Source of the DNA: Chenopodium formosanum
Lineage: Eukaryota; Streptophyta; Magnoliopsida; Caryophyllales; Amaranthaceae
Length of the DNA stretch: 64,000 bases
Reading direction: 5' to 3'
Assembly (NCBI GenBank): GCA_024500155.1
Contig: CM044871.1
Span: 79,716,402 to 79,780,401 of the forward strand
The position numbers and the translations under genes were made by a program. Shown in pieces: positions 1 through 11,916 of the stretch (its first letter is position 1; each line of letters begins with the position of its first letter). Below the pieces are notes generated by a model that ran no database searches, was not told the DNA's origin, and saw only the letters and a program-made list of their open reading frames with translations.

Positions 1-1
1 T

Positions 2-130
2 TGCAAGTTTGAAAAAGAATTTTTACCAAGATTTTTTACAATCATGGTTCATCTACTAATTCATTTAGTAGAAGAGGTCAGACTAGGCGGACCAGTTCAT
101 TATAGATGGATGTATCCTGTTGAAAGGTAC

Positions 131-201
<71 letters not shown>

Positions 202-1322
202 TGTATTATTTATTTTTATATAATAATTTTTCCTATTCTTTCACATTCACATACAAAATCGTTACTATAATTCAAGGTACTTGGCCTTTTTGAAATCTCA
301 TGTAAGCAATAAAGCGCAACCGGAAGGATCTATAGCGGAAGGTTACCTTTTGTGGGAGACAATTGCATTTTGTTCGAGATATTTAGAAAGTGTGAGACTA
401 TGTTCAATAGACCTAGAAGGAATGAGGATGGTGTATCAAACATTGACAACTATTTGTATAACTCTGGTGGTCGTGTTGTTGGAAAAAAAGAAATTGTCCG
501 TTTGGATGATAGAAGTTTAAAGCAAGCTCTTCGCTATGTTTTACTTCATTCTGATGAACTAACCCCGGTGCTCAAGTAAGTAGCATAATGTGTTTAGTTA
601 AAGCGTCCAATATATACTTGTTACTAACATAAAATTTACAATCTCGGTAGTGAGTTCCTAAAACTAAAGAGGCAAGAGAATGACGTTGGAGGAAGTCAAG
701 CTGATGAATCTATTGAAAATCAGTGGATAATTGATGAATTTGCAGATTGGTTGCAAAGCTAGGTCATATGCTTTTACATTTAGGGTCTTTTTATTTTCAT
801 ATTATACAACTTTCTAATTCTAACTTTATTATTCTCGAATTATAGGTCCATAATTTAAATGATAGCACGGTAGATGGAAAGTTAAGAAAAGCCTTAGCCG
901 GTGGCTTGAGTAATCGCGGGAAAAGGATGAAAAGTATTATTATCAATGGTTACAAATTTGATATTGTGGATCGTGAGCGATTTCGAGTAACTCGGAATTC
1001 AGGAATCATGGTGGAAGCAGAGGGTCACGAATATTATGGAAAACTTAAAGAAATTTTGGAATTAGATTATTATGGATCATATAAGGTTGTATTGTTTCGT
1101 TGTGATTGGGTCGATATCTGTAGGGGTATCAAAACAAATCCGAATGGAAGTGTTCGTATCAATTTCTCAAAGTTGATGCACACTGGTCGATTTTTGCGTG
1201 ATGATCCATTTGTTTTCTCATCTCAAGAAAAACAAGTTTTTTACATTGAGGATGAGATACAAAAAGGGTGGTGTCATGTTGTGAAAACTAAGCCTAGGGA
1301 CTTGTTTGATATACCTGAATAA
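2..1322 (+). pseudogene. CACTA (En/Spm) Tnp2-type transposase, 3' exons (DUF4218 and DUF4216 regions)
   Basis: Four coding blocks resemble the C-terminal half of plant CACTA transposases. Block 2-127 (reading MVHLLIHLVEEV, then GPVHYRWMYPVERY) and block 274-575 are DUF4218-like. Block 651-757 links them to 845-1322, which is DUF4216-like (YYGKLKEILELDY, VVLFRCDWVD, INFSKLMHTG). Plausible GT-AG introns separate the blocks, the first holding a (TTA)n array. In the second block the reading frame changes between the CSRYLESV part and the FNRPRRNEDG part, so at least one frameshift is present and the copy is dead. The 5' exons lie outside the window. The second gene of the same element continues beyond the large insertion, at 34316-37353. 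Family assignment rests on remembered domain motifs and is fairly secure. Confidence 0.75.
131..200. repeat. (TTA)n microsatellite
   Basis: A perfect TTA/ATT trinucleotide run lies in an intron of the CACTA transposase remnant. Confidence 0.95.
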
Positions 1323-1376
1323 TTTGTTTACAACTTTTATAATTTATTTTAGATTTGAGTTCATAAATTTGGATGG

Positions 1377-1381
1377 GTGTG
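1377..1381. repeat. Left target-site duplication of the Ogre-like element
   Basis: The five bases gtgtg directly precede the left LTR (TGTAGGG...). The same five follow the right LTR at 33873-33877. This defines the insertion in the 3' part of the CACTA element. Confidence 0.9.
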
Positions 1382-2854
1382 TGTAGGGAATAGTTTCAAG
1401 CCTTTAAAAATCCCACTAGCTTGAACCCCACTGTGATCATACACTAAAGTACGGTGGCGTCCAAAAGGGAAGAAGATAGAGCAAAAGAGTCGCCAACAAG
1501 TTTTTAAGGAACTTGTAAACCGTTCACGAGGTGAAGGTTACACCCCTTAACGATCTGAAAGATCGTCAACTCCATAAGGTCATGAACCAAATAAGGGTTC
1601 AGGGATGATGGTACAAATCCAACCTAAAAGAGATTGAACCTGCCCTAATAATAGGCCTCTACTTTATTCTAATCGTATTCATGTGCGCTTTCTGATTAAC
1701 ATGCAATCAATAGGATTAACCCTAAACCTGTTTAATCTTTGTTGGTTGAATTTAATGCACAAATAAACTATTATTGACGATCACTTGAATTATAATCACA
1801 ATTAACCCTAACAAGATTATTAATTATCTTATTAAGCGTGATTACAAGTACCAAATTCCCTTTAACATGCAATAAAAGGTGATCAAACAATAAATATAAA
1901 ATATAATACATATCAAGCAACATAATAATGAATATCATCATCATAAAAATAAATTATAATTGAAATAATCATGATAATAATCATAAAAGAAAATAATCAT
2001 CATATTAATAATAATTGAAATAATTATCATAAATAAAATAATCATCAAAATAATAATATTCATAATCATTATAACAATTATAATTATAATCATACTCATG
2101 TTAATATTAAAGCATAATAATAATAGCAAGATCCTAGGCATGGTACTAACAAGATTAATAACAAACCCTAGCATGTCACTAAGCAATAAAAATCAAAGCT
2201 TTAGCCCTAACATGATACTAACATGAATTAATATTAGGAAGAACATATGAAGCATCACAAGAATCATATTTAATATATTAAAAATACCCTAGACATGATA
2301 CTAGGAATTAAAATAACACTCTAAGCATGATTTCTACATCATAATAATTAAAACCATAAAATTACTTACTTGGATGCCTCGTACCTCTTTCTAATAACAA
2401 AATACACACGTTAGTAACTTCAAGGAAAATAATAATCAAACAATTAAATTAAATAATTTAAATAGAGATTTGGGACCAAACCCTCAGAAATTGAAACCTT
2501 TCACGTCTAGGGCGAAGACAACTTCGAATATGGCTAGGTGTATCAAGATCTAATGAATGCGGAATTTTGTATTTGAGAAAAGGCTAGTTTAGAAAAAGAG
2601 AGAGAGAGAGAGAATAATCAAGAAAATATTGATGAGAGTTGGTGATTGAAAGAGATGAATGAAAAGGATGAATGAAAAAAGATGAATGCTAATTGACAAT
2701 AATTTTTGAATGAAGAGAGTTGATTAAAACTTAAGAATAAAGAGAATTGGTGAATCTTGGTGAATGAAAACGGAGTTTTTGATACGATATTTATAGAGAA
2801 AATCATCCAAAAAAGATAATTTAACAAAACAGAGTCTGAAGATTACAGAAACAC

Positions 2855-2972
2855 ATTGGCGCCAGCCCTGGCTAATTGGCGCCAGCACCAGTGGCTAGCG
2901 CCAGGCGCCAATGGCTAGCGCCTGGCGCCAATCCTGGTTCCAGGCGCCAAGGCCTGGGGTTGGACGCCAAAG
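2855..2972. repeat. GGCGCC palindrome cluster A (left LTR)
   Basis: About seven GGCGCC/AGCGCC cores lie in 118 bp, including the fused doublets agcgccaggcgcca and agcgcctggcgcca, and the cluster ends in a degenerate gacgccaa. Reading the minus strand, it lies about 60 bp upstream of the LTR TATA box. Related clusters occur at six other places in the element. Confidence 0.85.
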
Positions 2973-3176
2973 CGGTTTTCAACACGTTTTCGAAAATCAG
3001 ATAAATTTACCATATATACTGGAAGATAAAATAATATAATTTCCATCGAAAATGCTATTTGATCTTGATTAAAACTCTAAAGAGTCCTAATTGAATTAGG
3101 AATGATAAGACCTTCTAGAATGTTCTAGAAGACTAAAACCATTCTTAATTACATTAGGAATGATAAATTATATTAG

Positions 3177-3181
3177 GCCCT
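3177..3181. repeat. Left target-site duplication of the Athila-type element
   Basis: The bases gccct before the left LTR recur at 15157-15161 after the right LTR. The uninterrupted right Ogre-like LTR shows the unoccupied site (ggccctccc) near 33520. Confidence 0.95.
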
Positions 3182-4866
3182 TGATACGTGTCGTTTCCCG
3201 TATAAAATTAATTAATAATTTACCTTAACTTAAACCTCAAAAATATTAACAACTAGTAAAAAGGGTAAGTAAGGGTCGAACCCACGAGGAGATTGGTTAA
3301 CTCTATAAACTCAAAATTAAACTCGAAACGTAAACTATATACATAAAAGAGTACTATTCACACTATGTACATGAAATTTGGGGGAGTTTAAATGATAATA
3401 GTCAACTAATACTACTATGAAAAATAGAATCTAAACTACTATATACAATTGACGACATACTTAACCAACTCCATTCATAACTTTACTTGAATTAACTTAT
3501 TGGAAATTATAACTAACCGGCCTCGCACGATTAATCAACTTAATTACTGGACTAACTGTAGAGACTTTAGTAACAAAGACTCCCTATCTCCCTTATTTGA
3601 AACCAATTGCGAACTAAGCCAAAATCGACTCTAAACCAATCTAATTAACACAAATATGTTGCAACTTGCATGAATTAGTCTTGGCAGCATTAATATCTAG
3701 GAGACCTCATTAGCCCTAACTAATCTAATCACTTAAATGTCGGATTAGTTAGATTGAAATTGCTTTCTAATTTAAACCAAACCGTAATCGCAGACTCGAT
3801 TTAAAATTAGGGACTACTCTCCTATACGATTCAAACTAAGTCGAATCATATAGATAGCTATAATTTACAACTAACAACATGAAAGATAACAATCAATATC
3901 GAATTGCAAATTTATTAATCAAGAACAAGCAAATTTCAAATACCCATTAAATAAAAAAACGTAGTACTATCAAGATTCAATTATAATACCAATAAACCAA
4001 TAAAAGTATCTCATCAAATTAGGAAAGAACATCAAATAAATCAGTAATATGGAACAATTAAGTTAAGAAGAAGACTTATGAAATATACTCCCAAGAACAC
4101 CCGAATAAACCCGGCTTCGACCCCCGCGATTCACCTTCGTTCTCGTACTACCTTGGATGCGAGACTAAGCTCCCCTCCAATGGCTATCTTTTCTTCACCA
4201 ATTGCCCACTTACGACTCACTCGAACAATTTCGCTCTTTGTATAATTGTTGGCTAAGTTGTGTGTGTTTTTGAGGGAATAATTGGGGGTTTTTTTATAAG
4301 CCAAGATAACCTAGGTTTTCCGGAATCAAAGAGATATATTAGGGAAAACAGATAGAGATCCATCTTCTCTTTATCTTGCATGAAATTCGGAGGAGATTTG
4401 TTGAAGATGAAACTTGATAATGATGGTGGTGAGGTTCTGGTACTCACGCACCTCTTTCTCCCTTTTCTTCTTATCCTTTTATTTTCTCTTTTTCTTTGTT
4501 CTTGATTTTGTAGTTGCACTTGCACGTACCTTTTGCTCCAAGTGGGCTTCTTGCATTTTCTTAGCCCACTCAATTTACCTTCTTTGCTCTTGACTTTTGG
4601 CACATGTTATTTGGAATGTTGGAGTAGTACATATGATAATATGGGCTTCATTCTTCCAAGTCCATTTAATACTCTTTCTTATTTTCCTACCAAGACACAC
4701 GACATAATTTTAAGTACCACTTATTATAAAAATAGCAATAAAATAAAATACAAATTAAAATAATATCTAAAATAATAAAAATAGATAATTTCATAAATTA
4801 ACTAGAATAAAATGACTATAAGACTAATATTAGGGACTAAAAATATGGTATATTATGCACTTATCA
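3182..4866 (-). repeat. Athila-type 3' LTR (left copy)
   Basis: This 1685-bp copy is identical by eye to 13472-15156 except at one base. The small frames inside (for example at 4253-4603) occur in both LTRs only because the LTRs are identical, and they are not taken as genes. Confidence 0.97.
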
Positions 4867-4880
4867 AATTCCCCCACACT
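4867..4880 (-). other. Polypurine tract of the Athila-type element
   Basis: Read on the minus strand this is AGTGTGGGGGAATT, directly next to the 3' LTR. That is the expected plus-strand priming site for reverse transcription. Confidence 0.85.
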
Positions 4881-5322
4881 TAGTCTTTGATCGCCCTCGA
4901 ACAAACTAAATAAAACTAACCTATAAAAGCAATAGACCTAACTCACTGTCGTAGGAATCATGGTTACACTTAGCATGTGTAACAAGTCCTCTAACGTGAG
5001 AACATACCCACAAAGTTTCTTAATTTGGAATCTTTGAATCAATCAGCAAACATAACTAACATAAGCATTTAAACACTCACCAGCATGCATGGACCATATA
5101 TTTGACATTTATACAGATTTCAACACCCTCAATGTCCGACATCGTATCATTTCTGTTTCTCACCTTTATTTTAGATATTTGATTATATGTCTCTGATCAT
5201 TAGAACTTTTATTAAAAGAACAAGGTAAAATGAAAGCGGGAACTATGTTTGGGCTTGTAATGGTACAGGTGGAGACTAGTAGAGCACATTAATACGTAGT
5301 ACATTTATATCACACATCAACA

Positions 5323-5358
<36 letters not shown>

Positions 5359-6549
5359 GTATTAGTCTCAGGACTCTTAATGTTTTGTCTCTGTCAAACA
5401 GTTCTTGTAGCGAGTGTTCGACCAGTGACTCCCAGTCCAATTGGCCCAAGGCACTAGGTTTTAAGATACCCCTACGGATCTACTTACTCGAACTGCTTAA
5501 GCATGAGATAAGAACATCACACGTACATAACTGGGTTTTGAACCTTTTTTTTTTATTTTTTTTATTTTTTTTTATTTTTTTTTTTTAAACCCAGACATTG
5601 GTACGCAGAGCCTTCAAATCTGAAACTTTTCATTAGAAAACCACCAAATAATGACACCCACCATTCCACTTTACATCACAATTTACAATATGCTCTACTA
5701 ATCCCAAAAGGTGTTTCGATGGTTTTCTGGACAGAGGCACATTTAATTTGTGAGTTTATATGATAAGAAACTTAAGCTCAAATTGGCTCAATATTGGATG
5801 ATGTAAGTGGTAGGCTTTGAGACATGATAAAATTATTAATGAGAAACAAAAACTTTTACTAATCATACCAAAGAGGGGTTTAATCTATCTTTCATGTCTG
5901 TAATCCACAACATGCAATAAATAAGAAACATTTTTTTTTATTTATTTGCTGATTAACCCAAAGTTCCTTCATTTATTCATGAAACTAGAATAACAAACTT
6001 ATTATTCGACAGCACCTCCTCTAAATTAAAAGCAATCCACTAAAAAAAATAACCTATTTTTTACAGCCAAATATCCATTCAAATAGCATTCTCTCAACAA
6101 CCAAATCAATTTCAAATATTCAATCCCCCCCCCCCCCGCACTTAAACTTTTCATTGTCCTCGATGAAAACAAAAGGAAAGAAAGCACGTACAAAAGGAAA
6201 GAAAGGGAAGGAGAAACTTAGCTGGTCATGTGAGTAGTTTCAATGCTGTGGATCAGCCCCAAGTTTGTGTTATGTTCTGGAAGATTTGCAAACTTTAAAC
6301 TTTGAAGTACGGTGAAGCATCAAGCAGGTCATTTGTCTTATCAAAGAGTGAAATGTCCTGTCTAACCCTTTGTATTTGTTTGTTCAATCTGCCAGAGCAA
6401 CATGGGGTAAGGCTGGTGCTAATTTCAAAACAAAAAGAACTCACAAAAACATGAACTATTAAAGAAAGGAAGAAAGTGCAGAAAAATAATCTTGGGTTGC
6501 CTCCCAAGAAGCGCCTTTAGTTTATGTCGTTGGCTCGACATTCTTCCCT
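4881..6549 (-). other. Athila 3' untranslated region
   Basis: This stretch lies between the pol stop and the polypurine tract. It holds a T32 run at 5326-5357, a second T-rich stretch at 5538-5586, a C-run near 6126, and just after pol the phrase ggcgcttcttgggaggcaaccca (minus strand), which is common downstream of Athila pol. A 70-codon frame at 6295-6507 has no recognised domain. No env-like gene is visible. Confidence 0.7.
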
Positions 6550-9500
6550 TCATGCTTGTTCAAAGAATAAGTCTTCAATCATGGTCACATAAGCTTGGTC
6601 ATAGAATGGTTTTAACCTGTGACCATTAACCTTGAAAACTTTGTTAGTATTAAAATCCTTGATTTCTACTGCACCATGAGGAAAAACATTAGTAACAGTA
6701 AAGGGGCCAAGCCATCTAGTTTGCAATTTTCCTGGAAATAATTTCAACCGAGCATTAAAAAGAAGAACTTTTTGCCCAACCTGAAATGATTTCCTAGCTA
6801 TGTTCTTATCATGGAAGGCTTTGGTTTTGTCTTTATAGATTTTGGCATTTTCATATGCCTCTAACCTCAATTCTTCCAGCTCAAGCAACTGTAATTTCCT
6901 CTCTTTTCCAGCAAGGTCGTAGTCTAAATTACATTGCTTCACTGCCCAAAAGGACTTATGCTCAATTTCCACAGGCAAGTGACATGCTTTACCAAAAACA
7001 AGTCTAAATGGAGACATATCTAAAGGAGTTTTATATGCAGTTCTATATGCCCACAATGCATCACCTAATCGAAGACTCCAATCTTTCCTATTAGGATTAA
7101 CCATTTTCTCAAGAATTGATTTAATTTCCCTGTTAGAAACCTCAGCCTGCCCATTGGTTTGAGGATGGTATGCAGTAGCAAGTCTATGGGTTACGTGATA
7201 TTTTTCCAAAAGAGCACCAAAAGTTTTGTTGCAAAAATGAGTCCCTCTATCACTTATGATAGCCTTAGGCATGCCAAATCTATTAAAAATATGACTCTTA
7301 ACAAACTTAACAACAGTTTTAGCATCATCAGTTATCACAGCCTTTGCCTCTACCCATTTAGATACATAATCGACAGCAAGAATAATGTAAACTTTACCAA
7401 AAGAAGAAGGAAAGGGGCCCATAAAATCTATACCCCACACATCAAATATTTCACAAATAAGGATACCAGATTGAGGCATTTCATTTCTTTTAGACAGATT
7501 TCCAGTCTTTTGGCAACGTTCACAAGATTTACAAAACAAATATGCATCTTTGTAAATAGTAGGCCAATATAATCCACATTCAAGTACCTTATGAGCAGTC
7601 CTCTGAGGACCAAAATGTCCTCCACTTTCAAAATTATGACAAAAAGTAAGAATAGAGGCATATTCAGGTTTGTCTACACATCTTCTAATCATTTGGTCAG
7701 AACATGATTTCCATAAATATGGATCATCCCACATATAATATTTAGAATCAGATATAATCTTATTCTTTTGAGCTTTAGTGAGTGTAGGGGGAAATGTTCC
7801 AGTCACTAGATAGTTAACAATATCAGCATACCAAGGAGTGTCAACACTATATAAAGATGCAAGCTGCTCATCAGGAAAAAATTCAGTTATTAAAGGCCAA
7901 TCCTCTCTGGGTACAAGTCTACTTAGATGGTCGGCAACTGGGTTTTCAACACCTTTTCTATCTCTAATTTCCACGTTAAATTCCTGTAATAGAAGCATCC
8001 ACCTAAGCAACTTAGGTGTTGAATGACTCTTCTTTAACAAATATTTAAGAGCTGCATGATCAGAATAAACAATCACGCGAGTGCCAAGTAAGTAAGACCT
8101 AAACTTCTCTAAAGCAAAAACAACAGCATACATCTCTTTTTCAGTGACAGTGTAATTGCATTGAGCATAATCTAGTGATTTAGAAGCATAATGGATCACA
8201 TAAGACTCTTTATCCTTCTTTTGCCCTAAAACTGCTCCTACAGCCTTATTACTAGCATCACACATAATTTCAAAAGGCAAAGACCAATCAGGGGGTCTAA
8301 TCACAGGAGCACTTGTCAATTTGTCTTTTAAATCATCAAAAGCTTTCTTGCATTCATCATTAAAGTCAAAAACAACATCTTTAGCAAGCAATGCACATAA
8401 AGGTGAAGCAGTCTTGGAGAAATTTTTGATAAAGCGTCTATAAAAGCCAGCATGTCCTAAAAATGATCTAACATCACGAACACATGTAGGATAAGGCAAA
8501 GAACTAATGACATCAATTTTAGCTTTATCAACCTCTAGACCCTTGGCACTAACAATATGACCAAGAACTACACCTTGTTCAACCATAAAATGACATTTTT
8601 CAAAATTCAAAACAAGGTTAGTTTCAACACATCTTTTCAAAACTTGAGATAAAGCATGAAGACATCTATCAAACGAATCACCAAACACAGTAAAATCATC
8701 CATAAACACTTCCATATCTTGTTGAATCAAATCAGAAAATATACTCATCATGCATCTTTGAAAAGTTCCAGGAGCATTGCATAAACCAAAAGGCATTCTT
8801 CTAAAAGCAAATGTACCAAAAGGACAAGTAAAAGTGGTTTTATCTTGATCTTCAGGGGCAATGGGTACTTGTGTGTAACCTGAATAACCATCTAGAAAAC
8901 AGAAATAAGATTGTCCAGCAAGTTTTTCTAACATCTGATCAATAAATGGAAGGGGAAAATGATCTTTTCTAGTAGCTTGATTAAGTTTCCTATAGTCGAT
9001 ACAAACTCTCCATCCATTAGAAACTCTAGTAGGGACAAGCTCTCCTTCATTATTTTCTACAACAGTTATTCCACTCTTTTTAGGTACCACATGAATTGGA
9101 CTTACCCATTGGGAATCAGAAATAGGGTAAATCACTCCTGCATCTAACCACTTTAGAATTTCCTTTTTAACTACTTCCATCATTGAAGGATTCAATCTAC
9201 GTTGAGCCTCTCTAGTTGGTTTAGCATCTTTTTCAAGAAAAATTTTATGCATGCACATAGCGGGGCTAATGCCTTTTATGTCAGCTAAAGTCCATCCTAA
9301 GGCTTCCTTATGATTTTTAAGCAAATTCAATAACCTAGTCTCTTGAGATTGATTTAAAGAACTTGAAATAATCACAGGTAGAGTCTCATTATCACCCAAA
9401 TAAACATACTTCAGATTAGAGGGAAGGGGTTTCAATTCTAATGCAGGTGGCTTAACAATAGAAGGAATCAATTTAGGCACAACAGAGGGTAAAGATTTTG

Positions 9501-11916
9501 TGCATCCATTAGAAACATCAAATTCAATCACATCAGACGATGCTACAAAAGAATCAACCAATTCTGTTTTTTCAATATCACCAAAAACACCATTTTCAAA
9601 CAAATTTTCACACCACTCATCAAAGACATCCTGAGCCATCCAATCACATGCATCAAAAGAATCTATAGAATAAACATTATTGACATCATTAGGGTATTTC
9701 ATAGCATCAAATATGTTGAATTTTATCAGTTCTCCATCAAATTCCATTGTCAAATTACCTTCATGAACATCAATTTTAGTCTTGGAAGTCTTTAGAAAAG
9801 GACGTCCCAACAACAAAGGGACGCTATCAGATTTATCACCCATATCAAGCACATAAAAATCAGCAGGAAAAACTAATTCATTCACTTGAACAAGCACATC
9901 TTCTAAAACTCCCATGGGAAATGCATTAGATCTATCAGCTAGTTGGATAACCACATTAGTCTTAGACAAAGGACCAACATTCAAAGTATCATATACAGAC
10001 TTAGGCATGACATTGATTGAAGCACCTAAATCTAGCATGCATCTTTGAAAAATAGAGTTACCAATTTTACATGGAATAGAAAACATGCCAGGATCCTTAC
10101 ATTTAGGGGGAAGTTTCTTTTGAATTACTGCTGAAATATTTTCCCCCATACTTACCTTCTCAGAAGGGCGAAATTGTCTCTTATTAGTACAAAGTTCCTT
10201 AAGAAACTTTGCATAGCGTGGTACCTGCTTAATAGCATCAAGAAGAGGAATATTAACTTCAATTTTCCTAAAAGTCTCTAGAATTTCATTGTCCATAGCT
10301 TCTTTCCTGGACTTTGCAAAACGAGAGGGGAAAGGGGGAACATCTTTAAAACGAGAAACATCAAAATTCACATCAGAATTACTCTTCCATGCAGGTTCTT
10401 TCTCGCTCTCTTTATCATGTTTTTCCTTACTCTCACTATCTACATCTTTAGGTCTGACTTCTACTTCTTTCTCTACTGCTCTTTTCTTCATTCTAGGTTC
10501 TGCTAACTCTTTACCACTCCTAAGTGTTACAGCTTTAGCATGTTCATTTGGATTGGCAAGTGTTTGAGAAGGAAGTCTATTCGAGAGTTGAGATTCCAAA
10601 TTACTGAGAGTATTGCTTATTTGACCTATCTGAGTGTCTATGTGATGTAAGTGAATGTCAGTTTTCTTTTGATATTCAACACCTTGATCATGAACCTGTC
10701 CTATTTGGTTTGCTAACTGTTTCACCAAATCTTCTAATGAAGGGCTAGCAGGTTTATGTGATGGGTTTTGTTGACCATGTTGCTTAAATTGATTAAACTG
10801 TTGAAATTGTGGTCTATTTCCATACCTTAGATTAGGGTGGTCTTTCCAACCTTCATTATAAGTATGTGAGAAAGGATCATACTTCCTATTTTGTTGACTA
10901 GAAAAACCTCCTAAGGCATTAACATCTTCACTCTGTAAAGTAGGACATTCATCAGTAGCATGAGAAAAATCATGAGAAAAATCAGAACAAACACCACAAA
11001 CTCTGGATTTAGACTCATTACTAGCAATTTTAGAAACAAGAGTAGTCAAAGTAGCAATTTGTTGAGAATTTTCTTGCAATTGATTCTGAATACCACTTAT
11101 ATCAATTTCATTTACTCTTTTAACATCATTTCTTGTACTAAACTGCTGTGTATTCTGAGCCATATTAGAGATTAATTTTCTAGCTTCAGTAGGGGTTTTA
11201 TCAACTAATGCACCCCCACTAGATGCATCTATCATACCTCTATCATTAGGTAACAAACCCTCATAAAAGTATTGAATTAACAATTGATCACTTATTTGGT
11301 GTTGTGGACAAGATGAACAAAGCCTATTAAAACGTTGCCAGTACTCATATAAAGACTCATTATTATTCTGTCTAATTCCACAAATTTCCTTCCTAATAGA
11401 ACCTATACGACTTGCAGGAAAGAATCTTTCAAGAAAAACTTTTTCCAACTCCGCCCAAGAATTAATGGAACTAGATGGAATTTGCTCATATAACCACTCT
11501 TTAGCAGGATCTTGCAAAGAAAAAGGAAAAGCATGCAATCTAATATGTTCCTGTTCTATTCCTTCGGGATTCATAGAAGAACATACAACTTTAAACTCTT
11601 TTAAATGTCTATAAGGATTCTCACCTGCGTTCCCATAGAATTTAGGGAGAAGATTAAGGAAACCTGAGTTCAGTTTGAGGGGATTCTCTAGCTCCGGAAA
11701 GACAATGCAGAGAGGATCTTCTCCTGTTTTAGGGGCTCCCAGTTCTTTCAATGTCTGTTCTGCCATGTTGCTATATTTGATCGGCAATGGATCTTCTATT
11801 TCAAGTGCTGGTTCAGCACTGAAAATATGCAGAAGCTCCTCTGGGTTTGCTCCGTTTATCAAGTCTATGTACGCTCTTATGCGCTGAAGTCTTGCTTCTT
11901 TATCGTACGCGTACAT
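6550..11916 (-). CDS. Athila-type gag-pol polyprotein
   Basis: One uninterrupted frame of 1788 codons encodes the retrotransposon polyprotein that makes the particle and copies and inserts the element. In order: gag core at about residues 95-230; a Cys/His knuckle-like motif near 305-325 (CGVC...HATDEC) with a short internal duplication; protease near 625-640 with D-LGAS; reverse transcriptase with FMDD near 1070; RNase H near 1190-1320; integrase with an HHCC zinc finger near 1430-1470 and D, D, E residues (DFMGP from about 1497, ISDRGTHF, HPQTNGQAE). The C-terminus ends in a short tail with no chromodomain. No stop or frameshift is present, in contrast to every other retroelement frame in the window, so autonomy is plausible. 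The start is the first Met of the frame. Confidence 0.95.
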   Translation of the reverse strand: MYAYDKEARLQRIRAYIDLINGANPEELLHIFSAEPALEIEDPLPIKYSNMAEQTLKELGAPKTGEDPLCIVFPELENPLKLNSGFLNLLPKFYGNAGENPYRHLKEFKVVCSSMNPEGIEQEHIRLHAFPFSLQDPAKEWLYEQIPSSSINSWAELEKVFLERFFPASRIGSIRKEICGIRQNNNESLYEYWQRFNRLCSSCPQHQISDQLLIQYFYEGLLPNDRGMIDASSGGALVDKTPTEARKLISNMAQNTQQFSTRNDVKRVNEIDISGIQNQLQENSQQIATLTTLVSKIASNESKSRVCGVCSDFSHDFSHATDECPTLQSEDVNALGGFSSQQNRKYDPFSHTYNEGWKDHPNLRYGNRPQFQQFNQFKQHGQQNPSHKPASPSLEDLVKQLANQIGQVHDQGVEYQKKTDIHLHHIDTQIGQISNTLSNLESQLSNRLPSQTLANPNEHAKAVTLRSGKELAEPRMKKRAVEKEVEVRPKDVDSESKEKHDKESEKEPAWKSNSDVNFDVSRFKDVPPFPSRFAKSRKEAMDNEILETFRKIEVNIPLLDAIKQVPRYAKFLKELCTNKRQFRPSEKVSMGENISAVIQKKLPPKCKDPGMFSIPCKIGNSIFQRCMLDLGASINVMPKSVYDTLNVGPLSKTNVVIQLADRSNAFPMGVLEDVLVQVNELVFPADFYVLDMGDKSDSVPLLLGRPFLKTSKTKIDVHEGNLTMEFDGELIKFNIFDAMKYPNDVNNVYSIDSFDACDWMAQDVFDEWCENLFENGVFGDIEKTELVDSFVASSDVIEFDVSNGCTKSLPSVVPKLIPSIVKPPALELKPLPSNLKYVYLGDNETLPVIISSSLNQSQETRLLNLLKNHKEALGWTLADIKGISPAMCMHKIFLEKDAKPTREAQRRLNPSMMEVVKKEILKWLDAGVIYPISDSQWVSPIHVVPKKSGITVVENNEGELVPTRVSNGWRVCIDYRKLNQATRKDHFPLPFIDQMLEKLAGQSYFCFLDGYSGYTQVPIAPEDQDKTTFTCPFGTFAFRRMPFGLCNAPGTFQRCMMSIFSDLIQQDMEVFMDDFTVFGDSFDRCLHALSQVLKRCVETNLVLNFEKCHFMVEQGVVLGHIVSAKGLEVDKAKIDVISSLPYPTCVRDVRSFLGHAGFYRRFIKNFSKTASPLCALLAKDVVFDFNDECKKAFDDLKDKLTSAPVIRPPDWSLPFEIMCDASNKAVGAVLGQKKDKESYVIHYASKSLDYAQCNYTVTEKEMYAVVFALEKFRSYLLGTRVIVYSDHAALKYLLKKSHSTPKLLRWMLLLQEFNVEIRDRKGVENPVADHLSRLVPREDWPLITEFFPDEQLASLYSVDTPWYADIVNYLVTGTFPPTLTKAQKNKIISDSKYYMWDDPYLWKSCSDQMIRRCVDKPEYASILTFCHNFESGGHFGPQRTAHKVLECGLYWPTIYKDAYLFCKSCERCQKTGNLSKRNEMPQSGILICEIFDVWGIDFMGPFPSSFGKVYIILAVDYVSKWVEAKAVITDDAKTVVKFVKSHIFNRFGMPKAIISDRGTHFCNKTFGALLEKYHVTHRLATAYHPQTNGQAEVSNREIKSILEKMVNPNRKDWSLRLGDALWAYRTAYKTPLDMSPFRLVFGKACHLPVEIEHKSFWAVKQCNLDYDLAGKERKLQLLELEELRLEAYENAKIYKDKTKAFHDKNIARKSFQVGQKVLLFNARLKLFPGKLQTRWLGPFTVTNVFPHGAVEIKDFNTNKVFKVNGHRLKPFYDQAYVTMIEDLFFEQA

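Larger units (their letters stand above)
1382..3181 (-). repeat. Left (3') LTR of the Ogre-like element, first part
   Basis: This aligns base for base with 31731-33525, apart from scattered substitutions and a few small indels. It stops at the Athila insertion point and resumes at 15162. It contains a GGCGCC cluster at 2855-2972 and a minus-strand TATA box (CTATAAATATC) at 2786-2796. Confidence 0.95.

Noticed and set aside
906..1322. The DUF4216 block as a stand-alone gene
   Set aside because: It is the last exon of the CACTA transposase; the frame is open upstream to a splice acceptor near 845.
1941..2186. Ile/Met-rich 81-codon minus-strand frame, also at 32290-32535
   Set aside because: It is low-complexity AT-rich LTR sequence; both copies are LTR partners.
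4253..4603. 116-codon frame on the minus strand, repeated exactly at 14543-14893
   Set aside because: It lies in both identical Athila LTRs; duplication is due to the LTRs, and the Lys/Arg-rich product has no family resemblance.
6295..6507. 70-codon frame downstream of Athila pol as an env-like gene
   Set aside because: It is too short, and I see no convincing signal, transmembrane or family evidence beyond one hydrophobic stretch.
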